DNA from: Malaciobacter molluscorum LMG 25693
GTDB taxonomy: Bacteria > Campylobacterota > Campylobacteria > Campylobacterales > Arcobacteraceae
Assembly: GCF_003544935.1 (NCBI RefSeq)
Contig: NZ_CP032098.1
Location: forward strand, 1,488,001 to 1,552,000
Direction: 5' to 3'
DNA: 64,000 bases
The stretch's first letter is position 1. Every line of letters starts with the position of its first letter. The translations under genes were made by a program, and so were the position numbers. Below, one piece after another: positions 45,114 to 53,845 of the stretch. Below the pieces are notes generated by a model, which was given only the letters and a program-made list of their open reading frames with translations, had not been told where the DNA came from and did no database searches.

Positions 45114-45998
45114 CTATTTTTTCACTTTTTTTTGTTGAATATATAATCCAAATATAATCATTAGTAATCCAAAAAGAGTTGATATATATATTTTTTCACC
45201 TAATATAAAATATATAAATATCAAAGATAAAAAAGGTGAAATAAATATTAAATTTGCAATTTTTGAAGTATTATTTGTATATTGCATTGCAAAAAGCCAA
45301 AATAAAAATGTAATTCCCATTTCAAAAAGTCCAACATAAATTGCAGCAAAGACACCTTTATACTCAGGAATAAAGAATTCATTATTAAAATACATATAAA
45401 TTATAATAATTGGAACCGCAATTAAAAAGTTACTAAATAAAGAAACTACAGGGTCTTGTTTTTGTTTTGTATTAAATATCCAATATAAGGCCCATATAAT
45501 TGTACTTAATAATGCTAACGACACCCCTCTTAAATCAGAAAAATTCATAGAAAAAGGTTCACCTCTAGTGGAAATTATTAAAACACCAAAGTAACAAATA
45601 ATTCCTGCAACTATATCTACAAGTCTTAATTTTTGTTTTAAAAAAGGAACAGCCAAAAATGATAACATAAGAGCCCAGGTATAATTTATAGATTGAGCTT
45701 CTTGTGCCGGTAATAAAGTATAAGCTTCAAATAAAATCAAATAATATAAAAAAGGATTTAATATTCCTAAAATAAGAATTAAACTACTATTTTTTGAAAA
45801 ATGTTTTATAATTAAATAAAACTTTTTCTGAAAAACAATAACAACTAATAAAATAAATAAAGAAGTGATTGATGCTAAAAGTAAAAGCATCACAGGAGAT
45901 AAATAAGATAATGCAATTTTAAATGCAGTTGCAACAGTTGACCAAAGAAAAATTGCACTTAATGCAAATTTATATGCTAGATTTTCTGAATTTTTTAT
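45114..45998 (-). CDS. EamA/DMT-family transporter, probable AUA start
   Basis: A drug/metabolite-superfamily transporter with ten helices. The first common start (GTG at 45893) gives 259 residues and lacks the first helix. The frame continues upstream and encodes NLAYKFALSAIFLWSTVATA and FKIALSYLSPV, the canonical first EamA helix and loop. There is no ATG, GTG or TTG in that stretch; ATA at 45998 lies 6 nt after AAAGGA and gives 294 residues, the usual EamA length. Paired EamA repeats are visible (AQEAQSINYTWALMLSFLAV; TSKIANLIFISPFLSLIFIY). The substrate is unknown. Confidence 0.85.
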   Translation of the reverse strand: MKNSENLAYKFALSAIFLWSTVATAFKIALSYLSPVMLLLLASITSLFILLVVIVFQKKFYLIIKHFSKNSSLILILGILNPFLYYLILFEAYTLLPAQEAQSINYTWALMLSFLAVPFLKQKLRLVDIVAGIICYFGVLIISTRGEPFSMNFSDLRGVSLALLSTIIWALYWIFNTKQKQDPVVSLFSNFLIAVPIIIIYMYFNNEFFIPEYKGVFAAIYVGLFEMGITFLFWLFAMQYTNNTSKIANLIFISPFLSLIFIYFILGEKIYISTLFGLLMIIFGLYIQQKKVKK

Positions 45999-46010
45999 GA
46001 CTTTTCCTTT
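45999..46010 (-). promoter_or_regulatory. Ribosome-binding site supporting an AUA start of the EamA gene
   Basis: AAAGGA on the minus strand is followed by AAAGTC and then ATA. The spacing of 6 nt is the same as at the ftsK AUA start. Confidence 0.6.
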
Positions 46011-46119
46011 AAAATTTTATAAATAAATGATAACTTTGGATTATTTTCCATTTTATTAAGATTAGTTTAACTCTAATTAGTTAATAATTTTATAAAGTAA
46101 AAGTATTAGGAAAAAAATA

Positions 46120-46866
46120 ATGAATAAATATAAGCAATTACAAAAAGAATCTAGTGCTTTAAATATCTTATTTATTGAAGATGATGAAGATTTAAGGGTT
46201 CAAACACAAAAGATATTAAAAACACTATTTAAAAATGTTGTAACTGCAACAAATGGTAAAGAAGGTTTAGAGGCATACAAAGAGTTCTATAGTACGAATA
46301 GTTATTATTTTGATATAGTAATTACGGACATAAAAATGCCTTTAAAAAATGGTATTGAGTTAACAAAAGATATTCTAAAAATAAATAAAGAGCAAGACGT
46401 AATAGTAATATCTGCATATGAAGATTCAAAATATTTAATTGAATTAATAAATATAGGTGTAAATAATTTTGTTCAAAAACCACTACTTATAGATCAATTA
46501 GTTGATCCTTTATTAACTATCTGTAAAAAAATAAATAGTACAAAAGTCGAATCAGAAAAAGTATTTTTGATAGAAAACTTTGTTTGGGACAAAGAAAATA
46601 AAACATTAACTAAACAAGGTAAAGTTGTAAAATTATCTTCAAGTGAAGTTATATTATTAAACTTATTGATAAATAATCCATTCATTACTTTTTCAAATGA
46701 AGATATTTATAATACAATTTATAGTGATAAATTTGATAAAGAATTAAGTATAGATTCAATTAAATCTTTAATAAAAAGAATTAGAAAAAAGATTCCAACT
46801 GATTTTATAAAAAATATTTATGGTGAAGGTTATAGAATAAATAAAGATGTTTTTGTAAAATTTTAA
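46120..46866 (+). CDS. OmpR-type response regulator (orphan)
   Basis: The 248-residue protein has an N-terminal receiver (acid pocket EDDED near 20, phospho-acceptor Asp in IVITDIKMPLKNG, Lys in FVQKPLL) and a C-terminal winged-helix domain (VVKLSSSEVILLNLLINNPF, SLIKRIRKKIP, NIYGEGYRI). It is predicted to bind DNA when phosphorylated. No histidine kinase is adjacent; the nearest, about 7 kb away on the other strand, is not obviously its partner. Two strong inverted repeats follow its stop codon. Confidence 0.9.
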   Translation: MNKYKQLQKESSALNILFIEDDEDLRVQTQKILKTLFKNVVTATNGKEGLEAYKEFYSTNSYYFDIVITDIKMPLKNGIELTKDILKINKEQDVIVISAYEDSKYLIELINIGVNNFVQKPLLIDQLVDPLLTICKKINSTKVESEKVFLIENFVWDKENKTLTKQGKVVKLSSSEVILLNLLINNPFITFSNEDIYNTIYSDKFDKELSIDSIKSLIKRIRKKIPTDFIKNIYGEGYRINKDVFVKF

Positions 46867-46873
46867 ATACTAG

Positions 46874-46908
46874 TAAGTATTATACGCTATCCATATGTAT
46901 AATACTTA
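46874..46908 (+). terminator. Inverted repeat after the response regulator
   Basis: A 12-bp perfect stem, TAAGTATTATAC / GTATAATACTTA, closes an 11-nt loop just after the stop codon. It works as a terminator-like stem, or as an operator, since TAAGTATTATAC is also a plausible palindromic half-site. Confidence 0.6.
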
Positions 46909-46933
46909 ATACTTATTTTAATTATCATTTTAT

Positions 46934-46956
46934 ATTTCATTTCGTTTAAATGAAAT
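46934..46956 (+). other. Second perfect inverted repeat upstream of the small HTH-like gene
   Basis: ATTTCATTT and AAATGAAAT form a 9-bp stem around CGTTT. It lies about 45 bp upstream of an extended -10 promoter, so it could be an operator for the following gene or a second terminator hairpin. Confidence 0.45.
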
Positions 46957-46997
46957 CCACATAAAGACTACAGTTTTATCAAATATTAAAAAAGTGT

Positions 46998-47006
46998 TGT
47001 TATAAT
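46998..47006 (+). promoter_or_regulatory. Extended -10 promoter
   Basis: TGTTATAAT matches the extended -10 consensus TGnTATAAT and lies 32 bp upstream of the GTG start of the next gene. Confidence 0.6.
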
Positions 47007-47038
47007 TTCGTCCCTAAAAAAAATTGAAAGGTTTAAAA

Positions 47039-47356
47039 GTGAGAATAACCCTATCTCACAAAGAGTTACATGAATTACAAAAACTTTGTTTAGAAAATGG
47101 AAAACAAGAGTTATTTAATAAACTAACAAATGAAGAACATAAATCTATAAAAAGTAGAACACCAAAAAAAACAAAAGCAACACAAAAAGCTACAAAAGTA
47201 AGACAAGATACTGCACGGAAAAAAATAGAAAGTACAGTAAATATGATGAGACTTTTTAATCAAAAAATAACAGTATATAGTGTAGCTAAAGAAGCTCAGG
47301 TAAGTTATAATACTGCAACTAAATATAAAGAGTATATCTTAAAAAATGCTCACTAA
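47039..47356 (+). CDS. Small basic protein with helix-turn-helix-like C-terminus
   Basis: The 105-residue protein begins VRITLSHKELHELQKLCLEN. A Lys/Thr/Ala-rich basic segment follows (KSRTPKKTKATQKATKVRQD), then a C-terminal segment that reads like a helix-turn-helix: KITVYSVAKEAQVSYNTATK. A DNA-binding role is likely but no family was recognised. GTG at 47039 is preferred to the TTG at 47024 because GAAAGG lies 7 nt upstream of it. It has its own promoter and terminator. Confidence 0.65.
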   Translation: MRITLSHKELHELQKLCLENGKQELFNKLTNEEHKSIKSRTPKKTKATQKATKVRQDTARKKIESTVNMMRLFNQKITVYSVAKEAQVSYNTATKYKEYILKNAH

Positions 47357-47357
47357 A

Positions 47358-47378
47358 TAAAAAAGTTTTACACTTTTT
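47358..47378 (+). terminator. Rho-independent terminator
   Basis: AAAAAAGT / ACTTTTTT forms an 8-bp stem with a 5-nt loop immediately after the HTH-like gene, followed by ATTTT. Confidence 0.7.
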
Positions 47379-47485
47379 TATTTTCTGTTAAAAAAATCTT
47401 TAATTTTTATAAAACTTTTCATATTAAAGTGTATATTTTTTAACTTTTAGATATTATTTATTATATTTTATGGAGAGTATTATTT

Positions 47486-48709
47486 ATGAGAAATTTTATT
47501 AGTTACGAAAAATCATTAGAAATATTAGAAAATATTAAAACTAAAACACCAACAATAAAAAAAATGTTTTTAACAGATGCTTTAGGACATGTAATTGCAC
47601 AAGATATAATTGCAGATCATAATAGTCCTGAATTTCCAACTTCTGCTATGGATGGATATGCCATAAAAGCAGAAGATTTAAATAGTGAAAAGTTAATTAC
47701 AATTATTGATAAAAATCCAGCAGGAAGTGTTGTTGAATCTGAAGTATCACAAGGTGTTTGTATTAAAACTTTTACAGGTTCATTAATGCCTAAAGGAAGT
47801 GATACTTTAATACCTATTGAAAATGTGGAAGTAATTGAAGATAAAATAAAAATTATTAAAAAAGTTCCAAAAGGTTTTTCAATTAGAGAAGTAGGAGAAA
47901 ACTATAAAAAAGATGATATTCTTATAAAAAAAGGAACTATTATAAGCTTTGCAGAAGTTGGAGTTTTAGCTTCTTTAAATATTGCACAAATTGGAGTATT
48001 TGTTAGTCCTACAGTTGCTATTGCAAGTACAGGAAGTGAAATTTTAGATCTTGGTGAAATAAAAACAAATGATTCTCAAATAAGAAGTTCTAATCATCTT
48101 ACAATTGAAGCTTTATGTAAAAAAGCTGGAGCTGATGTAATTCAAATGGGTATTGTAAAAGATGATATTAATTCAATTACACAACTTTTACAAACAGGTC
48201 TTCAAAAAGCAGATATAGTTATTACTACAGGTGGTGTAAGTGTTGGAGATTATGATTTTGTACAAGATGTTATTAAAGATAAACTAAATGCTGAAATTTT
48301 GTTTCATGGTGTAACTGTAAAACCAGGAATGCATCTTCTAGCGGCTTTAAAAGATGATAAATTAATAATAGCTTTACCAGGTTTTGCTTATTCTTCGACA
48401 GTTTGTGCAATTTTATATGTATTACCATTTATATATAAATTAAAACAATCAAAACAAAAACTTCCTATTGTAAAAGCTAAAATAAATCAAGATTTCCCAA
48501 GAAGAATACCAAAAACAATATTTACAGCATGTAATGTTGAATATATTAATGGAAATTATGAAATTAATTTTGATGGAAAAAGAAAAGGAACAAGTGCAAT
48601 ATTAACAAATATGCTTGAAACTCCAGCACTTCTTATTCAAAAAGATGATAGTGAAGATATAAAAGCTGGTGAGATGGTTGATATTTTGTTATTAGACCAG
48701 TTAAAATGA
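47486..48709 (+). CDS. moeA: Molybdopterin molybdenumtransferase MoeA
   Basis: MoeA inserts molybdenum into adenylated molybdopterin. The 407-residue protein carries SAMDGYAIKAEDL, FTGSLMPKGSDTLIPIENVE, the MPT-binding TGSEILDLG and ITTGGVSVGDYDFVQDV, FHGVTVKPGMHLL and IALPGFAYSSTVCA. The conserved proline-glycine motif normally reads LPGNP, so the FA replacement is a small oddity. It overlaps the following transporter gene by 4 nt. No other molybdenum-cofactor gene is in the window. Confidence 0.93.
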   Translation: MRNFISYEKSLEILENIKTKTPTIKKMFLTDALGHVIAQDIIADHNSPEFPTSAMDGYAIKAEDLNSEKLITIIDKNPAGSVVESEVSQGVCIKTFTGSLMPKGSDTLIPIENVEVIEDKIKIIKKVPKGFSIREVGENYKKDDILIKKGTIISFAEVGVLASLNIAQIGVFVSPTVAIASTGSEILDLGEIKTNDSQIRSSNHLTIEALCKKAGADVIQMGIVKDDINSITQLLQTGLQKADIVITTGGVSVGDYDFVQDVIKDKLNAEILFHGVTVKPGMHLLAALKDDKLIIALPGFAYSSTVCAILYVLPFIYKLKQSKQKLPIVKAKINQDFPRRIPKTIFTACNVEYINGNYEINFDGKRKGTSAILTNMLETPALLIQKDDSEDIKAGEMVDILLLDQLK

Positions 48710-49614
48710 TTGAAAAAATTAAAATATATAAAGTATATTTCTTTTTAGTTCTTTGTGTACTTTTTTGGTCAGGAAACTTTATTTTAGGTAGATTTATAAA
48801 AGATGAAATTAGTCCTATTGAATTAGCATTTTTTAGATGGATTTTTGCACTAATATTCATCTTTCCGTTTTCATTAAAGTATATGAATTTAAAAAAATGT
48901 ATAAAAATCACAAAAGATCATTTTTTTATATTATCTATATTAGCAATATTAGGTATCACATTATTTAATACAATAGTTTATATTGCATTACAAACAACGC
49001 AAGCCACAAATGCTTTATTAATAAACTCAACAACTCCTCTAATTGTTCTATTTTTAAGTTTTCTAATATTAGGAAATAAAATAAAGAAAATACAAATATT
49101 AGGTTTTTTATTATCTACTTTTGGCGTTGTTTTTATAATTTTAGAAGCAGACTTTACACAACTTAGCAATTATACTTTTAAACATGGAGATATTTGGATA
49201 ATAGTTAGTGCAACAGTTTGGGCTTTATACTCTATTTTTTTAAGGTTTAAACCAAAAGAATTAAATCATGTTGAACTTTTTACAACAATTGTAATTCTAG
49301 GTATTATTTATTTAATCCCTATTTATTTATACCAAGGATATTCTATAAAAGAAGAATTTAAAGTATTTTACAATAACTGGCAAATCATATTCTACGTATC
49401 ATTTTTTGCTTCAGTTTTATCTTTTTATTTTTGGAATTATGGAGTTTCTCAAATAGGTCCAGAAAAATGTAGTCAATTTGCTCATCTAATGCCTCTTTTT
49501 GGTGCTATATTAGCTTATTTCTTTTTAAATGAGACAATAGAACTATATCATTTAATTGGAGCTTGTTTCATTGGTGTTGGTATATATTTATCTCTATTTT
49601 TGGCAAAGCACTAA
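48706..49614 (+). CDS. EamA/DMT-family transporter
   Basis: A 302-residue ten-helix transporter with the two EamA repeats: FFLVLCVLFWSGNFILGRFI at the N-terminus, PIELAFFRWIFALIFIFPFS, then ATNALLINSTTPLIVLFLSF closing repeat one, and GDIWIIVSATVWALYSIFLR with GPEKCSQFAHLMPLFGAILA in repeat two. The start overlaps the moeA stop (ATGA). Its substrate is unknown; the moeA coupling may or may not be functional. Confidence 0.88.
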   Translation: MIEKIKIYKVYFFLVLCVLFWSGNFILGRFIKDEISPIELAFFRWIFALIFIFPFSLKYMNLKKCIKITKDHFFILSILAILGITLFNTIVYIALQTTQATNALLINSTTPLIVLFLSFLILGNKIKKIQILGFLLSTFGVVFIILEADFTQLSNYTFKHGDIWIIVSATVWALYSIFLRFKPKELNHVELFTTIVILGIIYLIPIYLYQGYSIKEEFKVFYNNWQIIFYVSFFASVLSFYFWNYGVSQIGPEKCSQFAHLMPLFGAILAYFFLNETIELYHLIGACFIGVGIYLSLFLAKH

Positions 49615-50885
49615 CTAATATCATCTTTTAGTAGTGCTTTTTCATTTATTTTTTTATTTGGTTTTACACCTAAATCTAAAAATTCTTGACTTCTATTAAG
49701 TAAGTTTCCTTTACCTTTTGCTAATTTATTTAAAGCACTTTCATAAGACTTTGAAGTTCTGTTTATATGTACACCAATATCTTCTATATCTTTTACAAAA
49801 AGTGCAAATTTATCATATAAACTAGCTGCTTTTTTTGATATAAGTTCTGCATTTTGATTTTGGTATTCCATTTTCCAAATATTTTCTATTGTTCTTAAAC
49901 TAACATATAAAGTAGATGGAGATACAAGCATTATATTATTTTCAAAAGCTAATTTAAATAAAGAATTATCATTTGATACTGCAAGTAAAAAAGCAGGTTC
50001 AATTGGAATAAACATCAAAACAAAATCTAATGTTCTAACTTCTTTAATATCTTCATATCTTTTATTACTAAGACCTTTAATATGAGTTCTTAAAGAAGAA
50101 ATTAACTCCTTTATTGCTTTTTGTTTTTCTTGTTCTTCATTTGCTTGAGAATAGTTACTATAAGAGTTTAATGATACTTTAGAATCAATAATAATATCTT
50201 TTTCTTGAGGTAAATGTACAACAACATCTGGACGTAGTCTTTTCCCTTCTTGAGAAAAAGAACTTTGAGTTGTATATTCTATCCCTTCTCTTAATCCACT
50301 TTGCTGCAATACTTTTTCTAATATTAGTTCACCCCAATCACCTTGGGTCTTATTTTCACCTTTTAAAGCTTTTGTCAAATTAATTGCATCATTTGAAATT
50401 TGAACATTTAATTCTTTCAAATTTTTTATCTCATTTAAAAGATATGTTCTTTGTTTAGTTTCATCAGAGTATATGTCATTTACTCTTTTACCAAAATTAT
50501 TAAGTTGTTCTTTTAGTGGAGTCAATATTTGATTTATATTTTCATTTGACTTTTTGCTATTTTGTTCAAAAACTCTATTTGCAAGATTTTCAAACTCTTC
50601 TTTCATTTTTTGTTTAGAATCTTCTAAAAGTTGAATTTTTTCTTTGAAATTTTGTTTGTTTAAATCATATTCTCTTTTTTGAGATTGCAGTTTTTGTTCA
50701 TATAATTCTTTTTGTGAATTTATTTTTTCACTAATTGATTGAATTTTAATATTTGCTTCATTTGCAAGAGATTGAATTTTGGCTTCATATTTTACTTTAA
50801 AAAAAAAGTAAAATATAAAACTCAATATAATAAATGTAGCTAAAATAGATAGAGCTATATAAATAATAATATCATTATTCATCAT
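49611..50885 (-). CDS. rmuC: RmuC-family DNA recombination protein
   Basis: RmuC limits inversions at short repeats and is presumed to be a nuclease. The 424-residue protein has an N-terminal membrane anchor (IIIYIALSILATFIILSFIF), a long coiled coil (about 35-130), and the RmuC nuclease-like domain: GDWGELILEKVLQQSGLREG, RLRPDVVVHLPQEKDIIIDS-K, MFIPIEPAFLLAV and LVSPSTLYVSLRTIENIWK. It overlaps the M48 peptidase gene by 11 nt and is convergent with the EamA gene. Confidence 0.92.
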   Translation of the reverse strand: MMNNDIIIYIALSILATFIILSFIFYFFFKVKYEAKIQSLANEANIKIQSISEKINSQKELYEQKLQSQKREYDLNKQNFKEKIQLLEDSKQKMKEEFENLANRVFEQNSKKSNENINQILTPLKEQLNNFGKRVNDIYSDETKQRTYLLNEIKNLKELNVQISNDAINLTKALKGENKTQGDWGELILEKVLQQSGLREGIEYTTQSSFSQEGKRLRPDVVVHLPQEKDIIIDSKVSLNSYSNYSQANEEQEKQKAIKELISSLRTHIKGLSNKRYEDIKEVRTLDFVLMFIPIEPAFLLAVSNDNSLFKLAFENNIMLVSPSTLYVSLRTIENIWKMEYQNQNAELISKKAASLYDKFALFVKDIEDIGVHINRTSKSYESALNKLAKGKGNLLNRSQEFLDLGVKPNKKINEKALLKDDIS

Positions 50886-52131
50886 CGATATTAAATTCTT
50901 CTTTTAATGCATCACTTGGATCACTTATTTTATATACATCATAACCTAACTCTTTAAATCTTTCCACCAATGGAGGATGAGAATAATAGAAAAATATATA
51001 TAAAGGATGAGATAGAGGAAAAGATTTATTCTCATTTGCTAATTTTAAAAGTGCATTTACCAAATCATTTTTTGATTGTAAATTAGAACCAAATTCATCT
51101 GCAGCATATTCATTGTGTCTTGAAATCAAAGAAATTAAAGGCATCAAGAAAAATGACAGAATAGGAGAAAATAGTAAAAATACAGTGATAATTGCATATG
51201 GTTCATTATTTATAGATAATTTTAAAAATAATTCATCATTTAAATTACCAAATATTGCAAAAAAGACAAACATTACAATACCCATAATTCCTATATTTTT
51301 TAAAATATCTCCATTTTTAAAGTGCCCTAATTCATGCCCTAAAACGGCAAGAAGTTCATTGTGAGTTAGTTTCTCAACTAAAGTATCAAATAAAACTACT
51401 CTTTTTGTACTTCCTAATCCACCAAAATAGGCATTTAATCTATTATCTCTTTTACTAGCATCAACTGAAAATACTCCACTACTTTTAAACCCTACTTCAT
51501 CAAGTAATTTTTCAATTTTAGATTCTAATTCTTTATCTTTTAAAGGTTCAAATTTATCAAACATTTTATCTCTAATAATAGGATATATCATATTTATTAA
51601 AATAATAACAGCAAAAATAAAAGCAAATCCCCAAATCCACCATAATGGTAAGTTTTCAATAATAAGTGAAATTCCAGCAATTACTAAACTTCCAAATAAT
51701 AAAAATAAAATTCCTGTTTTTACCGTGTCTTTTATGAATAATAGTGGTGTCATATTTGAAAAACCATATTTTTTATCTAATTTAAAAGTAGTATAAAGTT
51801 CAAAAGGTAAAGACAGTGCCCAATTTATTATAATAAATAAATCTACAAAAATAATTGCTTTTAACCAACCTTGATCTACATTAATAAGAGAATCTAAAGA
51901 CTTTAACCCAAATCCAATCCATAATATAAATAATACAAAATCATAAAATGAAGATAATATTGATACTTTCTCTTTTTCTATACTATAACTTCCTGCTTCT
52001 TCATACTTCATGGTATTTAATATAATTGCAGGCATACTTCTTGCTTTGCTTACAAAGCCAATTTGCATAAATGATGTATATACATTTAAGAAAAAATATA
52101 TACAATATGCAATAACAAATATCTCTAACAC
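50875..52131 (-). CDS. M48-family (Ste24-type) membrane zinc protease
   Basis: The 418-residue membrane protein has several N-terminal helices and the zinc motif LAVLGHELGHFKNGD (HELGH) near residue 260, followed by further helices and the third zinc ligand in HNEYAADEFG. SKRDNRLNAYFGGLGSTKRV is typical of CAAX prenyl protease 1-like members. In bacteria these act in membrane-protein quality control; prenylated substrates are not expected. Confidence 0.92.
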   Translation of the reverse strand: MLEIFVIAYCIYFFLNVYTSFMQIGFVSKARSMPAIILNTMKYEEAGSYSIEKEKVSILSSFYDFVLFILWIGFGLKSLDSLINVDQGWLKAIIFVDLFIIINWALSLPFELYTTFKLDKKYGFSNMTPLLFIKDTVKTGILFLLFGSLVIAGISLIIENLPLWWIWGFAFIFAVIILINMIYPIIRDKMFDKFEPLKDKELESKIEKLLDEVGFKSSGVFSVDASKRDNRLNAYFGGLGSTKRVVLFDTLVEKLTHNELLAVLGHELGHFKNGDILKNIGIMGIVMFVFFAIFGNLNDELFLKLSINNEPYAIITVFLLFSPILSFFLMPLISLISRHNEYAADEFGSNLQSKNDLVNALLKLANENKSFPLSHPLYIFFYYSHPPLVERFKELGYDVYKISDPSDALKEEFNIDDE

Positions 52132-52204
52132 ATCAATCCTTTTTAATTATAAACTTTTCGAATAATACTATCTTTGTACTTGAAAATTAGTAAAGAAAAA
52201 ATAT

Positions 52205-52687
52205 TTATTTATTTTCTAATAATAACTTCTTAAATACGTCGTTTAAATCTTTTACAATTTTCTTTTTATCACTTATGTATAATATTTCATAATCTTTATT
52301 AAAAGACTTTTTCTTCCAATTTATACTTCCAAAAGCTACTGTTTCCTTATCAAATATTGCCATTTTTATATGTAACTTTTTGTTTGTTAATATTACTTTT
52401 ATTCCACTATCTTTTAAATAGTTATATAAAGTATCTTTTTCTTCAGATACTTTGTTTTTATCCATAATTACAGTTACTTCTTTACCCTCTTTTACACTTT
52501 GTTTTAGTAACTTTGCAAGTTTTTTGTATGTGAAGTTATACATTGCAATATCAATACTATTTTTTGAATTTGTTATAAGTTTTGAAATAGCATTAATACT
52601 TTTATCTGAATCATTTGGTAAATAATATAAATCTTGTCTAGCAAATGCGAAATTTATTATAAATAATAAAATCAGAAAAAATCTCAT
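52205..52687 (-). CDS. Secreted phospholipase D-like (Nuc-type) nuclease
   Basis: The 160-residue protein has a signal peptide (MRFFLILLFIINFAFA) and a single HKD motif, KLHIKMAIFDKETVAFGSIN-W, as in the small endonuclease Nuc, which dimerises to build one active site. ITNSKNSIDIAMYNFTYKKL is typical of the PLD fold. Periplasmic DNA cleavage, or a role in phospholipid or DNA-uptake processing, is possible. It overlaps ybgC by 4 nt. Confidence 0.88.
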   Translation of the reverse strand: MRFFLILLFIINFAFARQDLYYLPNDSDKSINAISKLITNSKNSIDIAMYNFTYKKLAKLLKQSVKEGKEVTVIMDKNKVSEEKDTLYNYLKDSGIKVILTNKKLHIKMAIFDKETVAFGSINWKKKSFNKDYEILYISDKKKIVKDLNDVFKKLLLENK

Positions 52688-53049
52688 TGAAATACCTCAA
52701 ATAACTTTTGTGGTATCTTTGTAGGTTTAAAATCTTTTAAATAAGCTAATTTAAAAGTACCTGTAAATAAAACTTCATCATCTCTTTTTACTTCTTGATA
52801 CATTACAATTGAAGCACTTTTTTTTGATACAAGTGTTGCAGTTACATCTAAAATATCTGCAAATTTTGCTGATTTTATATATTTTGCTTGAACTTCTTTT
52901 ACTACAAAAAATTCCGTTTCACTAATATGAGGAGAAAGACCTTTATCAAAAAAAAGTTGAGACCTTGCTCTTTCACAAAACTTTAAATAATTAGCATAAT
53001 ATACAACACCTCCAACATCTGTATCTTCATAATAGACTCTTATTTTCAT
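52684..53049 (-). CDS. ybgC: YbgC/4HBT acyl-CoA thioesterase
   Basis: The 121-residue hotdog-fold protein begins MKIRVYYEDTDVGGVVYYAN, containing the catalytic Asp of the YbgC group, followed by YLKFCERARSQLFFD and ending with KLAYLKDFKPTKIP. YbgC hydrolyses acyl-CoA or acyl-ACP thioesters. It is usually beside tol-pal genes, none of which are here. Its start lies 166 bp from the divergent 131-residue gene. Confidence 0.93.
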   Translation of the reverse strand: MKIRVYYEDTDVGGVVYYANYLKFCERARSQLFFDKGLSPHISETEFFVVKEVQAKYIKSAKFADILDVTATLVSKKSASIVMYQEVKRDDEVLFTGTFKLAYLKDFKPTKIPQKLFEVFQ

Positions 53050-53214
53050 TAATTAATCCCTATTTTATTATTCTTCTGATATTTTTTATTATATTTTGAC
53101 ATATTTTACAGTTAGTATTTTGAAGGTGCGATTAATATCATTAAATGATTTTTCATATTTAAAATAAAAATATGTTAAAATCAATTTTAAAATAAATATT
53201 GAACAAGGAGATTT

Positions 53215-53610
53215 GTGTCTATTTTTGCATTACAATCTTTAGCTGGTGGATTTCTAGATGAAGATTTACAACATTTTAATAAAAACTTTGATGATTGGTG
53301 TATTCAATTTGATAGTTATGAAGATGCTATGGATATAGTTCAAACATTAGAAAATCAAGAATCTATAGATATAGTTGAAATAACGCCATTGAGTTATCCA
53401 AAATATTTTTTTAATTCATTACAAGGTACTATTTATGCTACAAGACAAATAGAAGATGAGATTATCTGTGTTGTAGAACCAACAATCGGTGCAAGTTTTA
53501 GAATTGCAATTTGCAATTTAAAAACTAAAAATGTAAGATTAACAAAAACTCGATATAAAAATATTCCAAGTATTGAAAATGCTTTTGCTACATACAAGGA
53601 TCGAGATTAA
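53215..53610 (+). CDS. Hypothetical protein, 131 residues
   Basis: It starts at GTG with an AAGGAG ribosome-binding site 5 nt upstream and a TGTTAAAAT promoter-like element further up, so expression is credible. The protein is soluble, mixed alpha/beta and acidic: MSIFALQSLAGGFLDEDLQH, then NFDDWCIQFDSYEDAMDIVQ, and SFRIAICNLKTKNVRLTKTR. The predicted alternating strands and helices suggest one compact domain. No family was recognised. Confidence 0.65.
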   Translation: MSIFALQSLAGGFLDEDLQHFNKNFDDWCIQFDSYEDAMDIVQTLENQESIDIVEITPLSYPKYFFNSLQGTIYATRQIEDEIICVVEPTIGASFRIAICNLKTKNVRLTKTRYKNIPSIENAFATYKDRD

Positions 53611-53613
53611 ATA

Positions 53614-53814
53614 TTATTGAGATAATCCATACTTTTCAATAAGTTTAGGCATCATCTGCCCTATTTGTTTATAATCATATTCAAAGCTTTGTTTTACAGT
53701 TTCATATAACTTATGATTTTTATACTTATCATGCCATCTATTTTGTTTCATTTCATATAAATTATAATACTCAAATCTTAATTTATACGCTTCTTTTAAT
53801 ATTTTATCTTCCAT
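53614..53814 (-). CDS. Small hypothetical protein, 66 residues
   Basis: The 66-residue protein is Tyr- and Lys-rich and helical: LKEAYKLRFEYYNLYEMKQN, then KQSFEYDYKQIGQMMPKLIE. No convincing ribosome-binding site precedes the ATG. It is convergent with the preceding gene (3 nt apart) and lies just downstream of the sensor kinase gene. It could be real, but support is weak. Confidence 0.45.
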   Translation of the reverse strand: MEDKILKEAYKLRFEYYNLYEMKQNRWHDKYKNHKLYETVKQSFEYDYKQIGQMMPKLIEKYGLSQ

Positions 53815-53845
53815 ATAATATTATATAAAATAATCGTTTAGATAT

